Source: JBFWQM01 sp050249455 (GTDB lineage Bacteria > Pseudomonadota > Alphaproteobacteria > MPNO01 > VGEU01). Taken from it: a stretch of DNA of 11,350 bases. A program made the translations under genes and the position numbers. Position 1 is the stretch's first letter. Each line of letters begins with the position of its first letter. The stretch is from assembly GCA_050249455.1 (NCBI GenBank), contig JBFWQM010000187.1, positions 1 through 11,350 on the forward strand, in the 5' to 3' direction. The notes beneath the pieces were generated by a model. The model was given only the letters and a program-made list of their open reading frames with translations, did not search any database and had not been told where the DNA came from. This document shows, piece after piece, positions 7,288-11,350 of this stretch.

Positions 7288-8454
7288 ATGAAGATCTTCA
7301 ATTTCCACCTGATGCCGTACGCCGACGCCGACCTCGCGGCGATCGAGAAGAACGGCACGTCGTGGGTCACCTTTTCCAACCGGCATTACGACCCGGTCAA
7401 GGGGGCGGAGCTCTACAACCAGTACCTCGACCAGCTCGAGGCGGCGGACGAGCTCGGCTTCGACGGCCTGATCGTCAACGAGCACCACCAGACCGCCTAC
7501 GGCATGATGCCGGTGCCCGGCGTGCTGGCCGGCGCGCTGGCGCGGCGGATCAGGAACGGCCGCCTCGTCGTGCTGGGCCGCGCGCTGCCGCTGGTCAACA
7601 ACCCGCTGGTGATCGCCGAGGAGTACGCCATCCTCGACAACATCACCCGCGGCCGGTTCATCGCCGGCTTCGTGCGCGGCATCGGCGCCGAATACCACGC
7701 GATGGGCATCAACCCCGCGGAATCGCAGGCCCGGTTCCTGGAGGCGCACGAGCTGATCATCCGCGCCTGGACCGAGCCCGGCCCGTTCGCGTTCGAGGGC
7801 GAGCACTACCGGTTCGGCTACGTCAACCCGTGGCCGCGGCCCTACCAGCAGCCGCACCCGCCGGTATGGGTGCCCTCCACCGGCTCGTACGATACGATCC
7901 GCTGGGTGGCGGCGCACCGCTACACCCTGTGCCAGACGCTCGCCCCGATCGCCGCGGTGGCGCAGACATTCCAGCACTACCGCGAGGCGGCGGACCAGGC
8001 CGGCTACCAGGCCGACCCGCACCAGCTCGCGTGGTCCAACGCCATCTACGTCGCGGAGACCGACGAGAAGGCGCTGCGACAGGCCAAGCCGCATCTGGAG
8101 ACCTACATCAACTACTTCGTCAAGACGACGCCGCAGCTCATGCTGCCGCCCGGCTACACCTCGACCGAATCGATGAAGCGCATCGCGAGGATCCGCGCCC
8201 ACCAGGCCAAGGTGCAGCGGGCGGAAGACCTGATCGACAACGGCGTCGTCATCGTCGGCGGCCCGGAGACGGTGCGCCAGAAGCTGGCCGAGTACCAGGA
8301 CCTCGCCGGCTTCGGCAACTCGCTGACCAAGACCCAGTTCGGCACCATGCCGCACGCGATGGTGATGGAGAACCAGGCCGCCATCGCCGAGGAGATCCTG
8401 CCGCACTTCCGCGACCGGCTGCCGGAGCCGGGCAAGCGCGCGGCGGCGGAGTAG
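7288..8454 (+). CDS. LLM-class flavin-dependent oxidoreductase (luciferase-like), complete
   Basis: This is a complete 388-residue luciferase-like flavin monooxygenase. It opens with the first beta strand of the barrel (MKIFNFHLMPYAD) and has the family's NEHHQT motif at 64-69, IAEEYAILDNITRGRF around 109-124 (flavin-site region), PHPPVWVPSTGS in the middle, and VGGPETVRQKL near the C-terminus. The enzyme should use FMNH2 and O2 in the cytoplasm; the reductase partner is not in the window. The start is ATG 7288, preceded by GAAGG with about 7 bases spacing. A long open stretch upstream in the same frame is an out-of-frame shadow of the flippase. It is a divergent paralogue of the truncated LLM gene at the left edge. 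It lies 59 bp after the flippase and may be read through from it or from its own promoter. The substrate is unknown. Confidence 0.93.
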   Translation: MKIFNFHLMPYADADLAAIEKNGTSWVTFSNRHYDPVKGAELYNQYLDQLEAADELGFDGLIVNEHHQTAYGMMPVPGVLAGALARRIRNGRLVVLGRALPLVNNPLVIAEEYAILDNITRGRFIAGFVRGIGAEYHAMGINPAESQARFLEAHELIIRAWTEPGPFAFEGEHYRFGYVNPWPRPYQQPHPPVWVPSTGSYDTIRWVAAHRYTLCQTLAPIAAVAQTFQHYREAADQAGYQADPHQLAWSNAIYVAETDEKALRQAKPHLETYINYFVKTTPQLMLPPGYTSTESMKRIARIRAHQAKVQRAEDLIDNGVVIVGGPETVRQKLAEYQDLAGFGNSLTKTQFGTMPHAMVMENQAAIAEEILPHFRDRLPEPGKRAAAE

Positions 8455-8480
8455 GGGGGGCGCCCGAGGAGCGCTGCCGC

Positions 8481-8503
8481 GCCGCCGGTGTTGGTCCGGC
8501 GGC
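8481..8503 (+). terminator. Stem-loop downstream of the second LLM gene, terminator candidate
   Basis: GCCGCCGG at 8481-8488 pairs perfectly with CCGGCGGC at 8496-8503 around a 7-base loop (TGTTGGT), 26 bases after the LLM stop codon. There is no T-run after the stem, so it is not a canonical intrinsic terminator. A strong GC stem at this position at the end of a plus-strand run could still slow polymerase or protect the 3' end of the message. Confidence 0.5.
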
Positions 8504-8510
8504 TAGGCCA

Positions 8511-8647
8511 CCCACCTCACCCTCCCCGTTGCTGTCGCAACGGGTCCCCTCCCTCTCCCCCCAAAGTGGGCGGAGAGGGACGCCGCTGACCCGCTCCGCC
8601 CATCGGGGGGAGAGGGAGGGGCCCGCGCAGCGGGAGGGTGAGGTGGG
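8511..8647. repeat. Large nested inverted repeat (cruciform-like intergenic palindrome) between convergent genes
   Basis: The outer arms cccacctcaccctccc (8511-8526) and gggagggtgaggtggg (8632-8647) are exact complements over 16 bp. The second arms cccctccctctcccccc (8546-8562) and ggggggagagggagggg (8605-8621) are exact over 17 bp. Between the arms on the left is a side hairpin cccgttgc/gcaacggg (8525-8532 with 8537-8544); on the right is cccgc/gcggg (8622-8626 with 8630-8634). The centre holds a 9-bp stem tgggcggag/ctccgccca (8567-8575 with 8594-8602). The whole folds as a branched structure on either strand. This CTCACCCTCCC...CCCTCCCTCTCCCC style of palindrome resembles dispersed intergenic repeats I recall from high-GC proteobacterial genomes. 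It may be a non-autonomous mobile repeat and could serve as a bidirectional terminator. The pairing is directly visible; its mobility and function are inferred. Confidence 0.85.
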
Positions 8648-8688
8648 CGGCCGGCCGGTCGGCCGGTCGCGTCCAAAATCCGCCGGGA

Positions 8689-9222
8689 TCAGTCCAGGCC
8701 CCAGTCGTCCGGCGCGCCGCCGGCGCGCGGGCGGGGGGCCGCCGTGCCGACCGTCTTCTCCAGATGGAGATCGATGTTGCTGCGCATCCGCTCGAGCAAC
8801 CCGTTCAACAGCCTGCGTTCGGATGGCGAGAAGCCCTTCAGGGCGACGCGCTCGTTGATGTGGACGATGTCCGGCAGCAGCGATTGCTTGAGCGCCCAGG
8901 CCTTGTCGGTCAGGAAGACGCGCAGCTTACGCCGGTCGGTGCGGTCGCGCTCCAGGCGGACCAGGCCGTTGGCCTCCATCAGCCGCAGCGTGCTCGCGGT
9001 GGTCGGCTGCATCATGCCGACCCGCTCGGTCAGCTCGCGCTGCGACAGCCCGTCGCGCTCCCACAGCACGCGCAGATAGTACCACTCGCCGAGGCCGATC
9101 CCGTCGCCGGCGATGCACGCCCGCAGCATGCGGCGGAAGCTGCGCAAAGTGAGCTGCATGCGGAAACCGACGCTGTCTTCCGCCCGGTATTCGACATTCG
9201 GCTTCTTCCGCGGCCGCGCCAC
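8689..9222 (-). CDS. MarR-family transcriptional regulator
   Basis: The 177-residue protein is a dimeric winged-helix repressor or sensor of the MarR type, which usually responds to small aromatic or phenolic ligands. The N-terminal helix (SVGFRMQLTLRSFRRML) would form part of the dimer interface. The helix-turn-helix covers about 59-87 (LSQRELTERVG, then TTASTLRLMEANGL), and the wing covers 88-106 with the family-typical DRTDRRKLRVFLT. A long helix at about 135-155 closes the dimerisation domain. The C-terminal 20 residues are Pro/Ala/Gly-rich and probably disordered. The start is GTG at 9222-9220, 20 bp after the stop of the amidohydrolase gene, so the two form an operon with the regulator distal. 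The likely binding site is the perfect palindrome at 10367-10386 in front of that operon. The family is certain; the ligand is unknown. Confidence 0.94.
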   Translation of the reverse strand: MARPRKKPNVEYRAEDSVGFRMQLTLRSFRRMLRACIAGDGIGLGEWYYLRVLWERDGLSQRELTERVGMMQPTTASTLRLMEANGLVRLERDRTDRRKLRVFLTDKAWALKQSLLPDIVHINERVALKGFSPSERRLLNGLLERMRSNIDLHLEKTVGTAAPRPRAGGAPDDWGLD

Positions 9223-9242
9223 GCTTCCCGGACTCGCGTCTG

Positions 9243-10334
9243 CTACGGCTTCAGCCCGTAGAGCCGCATCGCGTTGGTGCGCAGCATCTTGTCCATGACG
9301 GAGGGCGGCACGTCGGTGCGCGCCGCGTACTCGGCGGCGACGTTACTGTGGGCAGATTCGTCGAAGTGCGGCATGTCGCTGGCGACCACCAGGCAGTCGC
9401 TGCCGATCTTCGCAACGACCGTCTCGAAGTCCTCGTCCGGCTCGCAGGCGACGAACACGCGTCCCTCGTCGATGCCGCGCCGCGCGTTGGCGACGCCGCC
9501 ACGCGCCAGCGCCGACAGCGCCGGTCCGACCCACTCGCTGCCGCCGCCCTCCAGGAACACCCAGCGCAGCCGCGGGAACTCGCTGAGCAGCGGGCTCTCC
9601 ATCAGGCGGTAGAAGGCGTACTGCACGGTCAGGACGGTGATCAGCCGCTTGGACCGCGGCGGAAAGAACGGGTCCTCGCCCGGCACGCGCGGCACGTCTT
9701 CGAAGATGCGCCGCATGCCGGGGCTGCCGGAGCCGAGGTGGATCGCGATGGCGAGGTCGTGACGCTCCGCCTCCGCGAAGATCGGATAGAAGCACGGATC
9801 GTCGATCGGATGGTCCCACTCCAGCCCGCGCATGAAGACCGCGACGGCGCCGCCGAGGCCCGCGACGCGGCGGATCTCCGCGCACGCCAGGTCGGGCCGC
9901 CGCCACGCCACCTGCAGGTCGAACAGCAGCCGGCCTTCGGATTCGCGGTGCTTCTCGGCCAGGAAGGTGTTGTAGCTGCGCATCAGCGCCTGCTCCAGCA
10001 CCGGGTCCTGGCACAGGTTGAGCAGGCAGCACGACGGATGGATGACCTGCCGGTCGATGCCGATGCGGTCGAGGTCGGCGAGGCGCGCGCGCACCGGCGA
10101 AAGCGTCTGCGACGGGACGGAGAACGACTTCTCGCGCGCGAGCTTGCCGGTGGCCGGCACCGCGCCGAAGAACTGCATGCGTTCGTCGATGATCCAGAAG
10201 GCGTTCCACGGCCCCACCGCGGTGTCGTCCGGCAGCGTCACGGGCACCGGGCGCTTGGCGTGGAATTCCGGCTCCAGGTGGGCCCACGTCGCTTCCGACT
10301 CGATGACATGGGCGTCGGCGTCGATGAGTCCCAT
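9243..10334 (-). CDS. Amidohydrolase family 2 (ACMSD-like TIM-barrel metal-dependent hydrolase/decarboxylase)
   Basis: The 363-residue protein belongs to the amidohydrolase-related (amidohydrolase_2) group, which includes ACMSD and related aromatic-acid decarboxylases as well as C-C and ester hydrolases. The metal site can be followed: DADAH at 5-9 (a D-x-H variant of the first-strand HxH), H199 in AIHLGSG, and D320 in ASDMPHFD. The position that holds a His in ACMSD-type HGGG appears as LEGGG at 261-265, a substitution I believe is common in this subgroup. The C-terminus MLRTNAMRLYGL is the usual family ending. ATG 10334 has a good Shine-Dalgarno (GGAGAG, complement of 10339-10344). It is the first gene of an operon with marR and is divergent from a molybdopterin subunit. 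It probably acts in cytoplasmic catabolism of an aromatic or heterocyclic acid, but hydrolase and decarboxylase roles cannot be separated here. Confidence 0.92.
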   Translation of the reverse strand: MGLIDADAHVIESEATWAHLEPEFHAKRPVPVTLPDDTAVGPWNAFWIIDERMQFFGAVPATGKLAREKSFSVPSQTLSPVRARLADLDRIGIDRQVIHPSCCLLNLCQDPVLEQALMRSYNTFLAEKHRESEGRLLFDLQVAWRRPDLACAEIRRVAGLGGAVAVFMRGLEWDHPIDDPCFYPIFAEAERHDLAIAIHLGSGSPGMRRIFEDVPRVPGEDPFFPPRSKRLITVLTVQYAFYRLMESPLLSEFPRLRWVFLEGGGSEWVGPALSALARGGVANARRGIDEGRVFVACEPDEDFETVVAKIGSDCLVVASDMPHFDESAHSNVAAEYAARTDVPPSVMDKMLRTNAMRLYGLKP

Positions 10335-10363
10335 AGCGCTCTCCGTGGCCTGGCGGGCGGATA

Positions 10364-10391
10364 TTTACATAGATTGCAATCTATGTTTATG
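10364..10391 (+). promoter_or_regulatory. Weak candidate promoter for the divergent molybdopterin subunit gene
   Basis: A plus-strand TTTACA (10364-10369, five of six to the -35 consensus) is followed after 16 bp by TTTATG (10386-10391, three of six to the -10). The palindrome fills the spacer, so the same repressor could act on both directions. The -10 match is poor, and the real start may be elsewhere in 10390-10456. Confidence 0.35.
10367..10386. promoter_or_regulatory. Perfect 20-bp palindromic operator, probable MarR binding site
   Basis: The sequence acatagattgcaatctatgt is a perfect inverted repeat with two 10-bp half-sites. It sits in an AT-rich island within an otherwise very GC-rich sequence, between the divergent amidohydrolase and molybdopterin-subunit genes. 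Its centre is 43 bp upstream of the amidohydrolase start and 80 bp upstream of the molybdopterin-subunit start. It overlaps the predicted -10 of the minus-strand promoter. Length, symmetry and position fit a MarR-family dimer site, and the only regulator gene in the window is the last gene of this operon. The symmetry is directly visible; the assignment to this MarR is an inference. Confidence 0.75.
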
Positions 10392-10407
10392 GTTCGGCCG
10401 ATGTCAA
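10378..10407 (-). promoter_or_regulatory. Sigma70-type promoter for the amidohydrolase-marR operon
   Basis: On the minus strand a perfect TTGACA (-35, positions 10407-10402) is followed after 18 bp by TAGATT (-10, 10383-10378, four of six matches). The -10 lies inside the 20-bp palindrome, so a bound repressor would block polymerase. Transcription would begin near 10371, leaving a leader of about 35 bases that carries the GGAGAG ribosome binding site. Confidence 0.6.
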
Positions 10408-10456
10408 TCTCGCTCGATCGCGACGGTCGCGGCGGGGCGCGCGCGGGAAGCCGCAA

Positions 10457-11350
10457 ATGGCTGGGAAAAAGGACGGCGTCGGGGCGCGTGTCGTGCGCAA
10501 GGAGGACGCCCGGTTCCTCGCCGGGCGCGGCGCCTATGTCGGCGACATCGATCTGCCCGGCCTACTTCACCTCGCCCTGGTGCGCAGCCCGTTCGCCCAT
10601 GCGCGGATCGGCGCCATAACCCGGCCGGCCGACAGCGAAGGGGCCGTCTTCGCTGCCGACGACCTGGCCGGCGTCACGCCGATGGTCGCGCCGTGCACGG
10701 TGCCCAGGGTGCGGCTCGCGGCGCATCCGGTCCTCGCGCGCGGCAAGGCGCGCTTCGCCGGCGAGCCGGTGGTCGCCTGCGTCGCGCCGACGCGGGCGCT
10801 CGCCGAGGATCTCGCCGATGCGGTAGCCGTCGAGTTCGACCCGCTGCCCGCCGCCGTCGAGGCCGACGTGGCGCGCGCCGCCGGCGCGCCGCGCGTCCAT
10901 GACGAGTGGGACGACAACGTCGTGGCCGAGCTGGCGATGGATTTCGGCGCGCCCGACGCCCTGGTCGCGATGCGCCAGGTGCCGGTCGTCGTCACGCGGG
11001 AATACCGCATGGCGCGGCAGGCGATAATGCCGATGGAAGGCAAGGGCTGCCTCGCGCGCTGGGATTCGCGGCTCGACCAGCTCGAGCTGTGGACCTCGAC
11101 CCAGGTGCCGCACCTCATCCGCGACGCGCTGTGCCAGTGCCTCGGCCTGCAGGAACGCCAGGTGCGGGTGATCGCGCCGGATGTCGGCGGCGGCTTCGGC
11201 TGCAAGAGCGTGCTGCATCCGGAGGAGGTGCTGGTCGCGTTCCTGGCGCGACGCCTCGGCCGGCCGGTCCGCTGGATCGAGGACCGGCGCGAGCACCTGT
11301 CGGCGGCGGCGAACACCCGCGAGCAGGTCTATCGCATGACCGCGTTCGCC
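10457..11350 (+). CDS. Xanthine dehydrogenase/CoxL-family molybdopterin-binding subunit, 3' truncated by window edge
   Basis: The first 298 residues of a second large subunit of the molybdenum hydroxylase family are present, and the frame is open to the last base. It shows the N-terminal VVRKEDARFLAGRGAYVGD hammerhead start, VRSPFAHARIGAI, FAGEPVVACVA and VEFDPLPAAVE. The molybdopterin domain follows, with MEGKG at 193-197 (where the other large subunit has MEPRG), STQVPH with Q216, and GGGFGCK at 244-250. ATG 10457 was chosen because it begins just before the conserved N-terminal motif; a GGGAAG lies 5-10 bases upstream. The subunit is not an obvious recent duplicate of the one at 924-3242. 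It is transcribed away from the amidohydrolase-marR operon and shares the palindromic operator region with it. The catalytic Glu region and any CoxS/CoxM partners would lie to the right of the window. Confidence 0.92.
   Translation, partial: MAGKKDGVGARVVRKEDARFLAGRGAYVGDIDLPGLLHLALVRSPFAHARIGAITRPADSEGAVFAADDLAGVTPMVAPCTVPRVRLAAHPVLARGKARFAGEPVVACVAPTRALAEDLADAVAVEFDPLPAAVEADVARAAGAPRVHDEWDDNVVAELAMDFGAPDALVAMRQVPVVVTREYRMARQAIMPMEGKGCLARWDSRLDQLELWTSTQVPHLIRDALCQCLGLQERQVRVIAPDVGGGFGCKSVLHPEEVLVAFLARRLGRPVRWIEDRREHLSAAANTREQVYRMTAFA

Noticed and set aside
7222..8406. 394-codon minus-strand frame antisense to the second LLM gene
   Set aside because: The plus-strand protein has full family motifs from end to end, and the antisense product has no recognisable fold or domain.
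8511..8647. CRISPR array or tandem repeat
   Set aside because: The repeated segments are inverted, not direct, and there are no regularly spaced identical units with unique spacers.
9348..10619. 423-codon plus-strand frame across the amidohydrolase gene and the divergent promoter region
   Set aside because: It would cross the operator and promoter and overlap the true start of the molybdopterin subunit in another frame; its product is Arg/His-rich without domains.

Overview
This is a very GC-rich, gene-dense window with the look of a chromosome or metagenome contig from a high-GC proteobacterium. An alphaproteobacterium is the most likely source, because of the codon use and the mix of LLM-type flavin monooxygenases, CoxL-like molybdoenzymes and a family-2 amidohydrolase. 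That placement is an inference, since no rRNA or other phylogenetic marker is present. I see eight protein-coding genes that are complete or nearly so, and a ninth cut by the right edge. There are no tRNAs, rRNAs, IS elements, phage genes or CRISPR arrays.

The layout from left to right is as follows. Bases 1-909 hold the C-terminal three quarters of a flavin-dependent LLM oxidoreductase. It is followed after 14 bp by an orphan xanthine dehydrogenase/CoxL-type molybdopterin subunit (924-3242). Next comes a cell-envelope group: a multi-pass GT39-like glycosyltransferase (3312-4814), an Sfp-type 4'-phosphopantetheinyl transferase four bases downstream (4819-5571), and a Wzx-type polysaccharide flippase (5714-7228). 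A second, intact LLM oxidoreductase follows (7288-8454). All of these are on the plus strand.

The plus-strand run ends in a convergent intergenic region (8455-8688). It contains a perfect 8-bp stem-loop and then a large nested inverted repeat of about 140 bp, with perfect 16-bp and 17-bp arms and side hairpins. This looks like a dispersed intergenic palindrome that may also act as a bidirectional terminator. On the minus strand follow a MarR-family regulator (9222-8689) and, upstream of it and probably in one operon, a metal-dependent amidohydrolase-2 protein (10334-9243).

The amidohydrolase is divergent from a second CoxL-like molybdopterin subunit that starts at 10457 and runs off the window. 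Between them lies an AT-rich island with a perfect 20-bp palindrome. It overlaps the -10 region of a minus-strand promoter with a consensus -35, and also sits between the elements of a weaker plus-strand promoter. The simplest reading is that the MarR protein autoregulates its operon and controls the divergent molybdoenzyme through this one operator.

Functionally, the window combines catabolic enzymes (two LLM oxidoreductases, two molybdenum hydroxylase subunits, one amidohydrolase/decarboxylase and a MarR sensor) with a three-gene cassette for glycan or lipid work. The substrate of the catabolic part cannot be named from the sequence. No 2Fe-2S or FAD partner subunit for either molybdoenzyme lies within the window.
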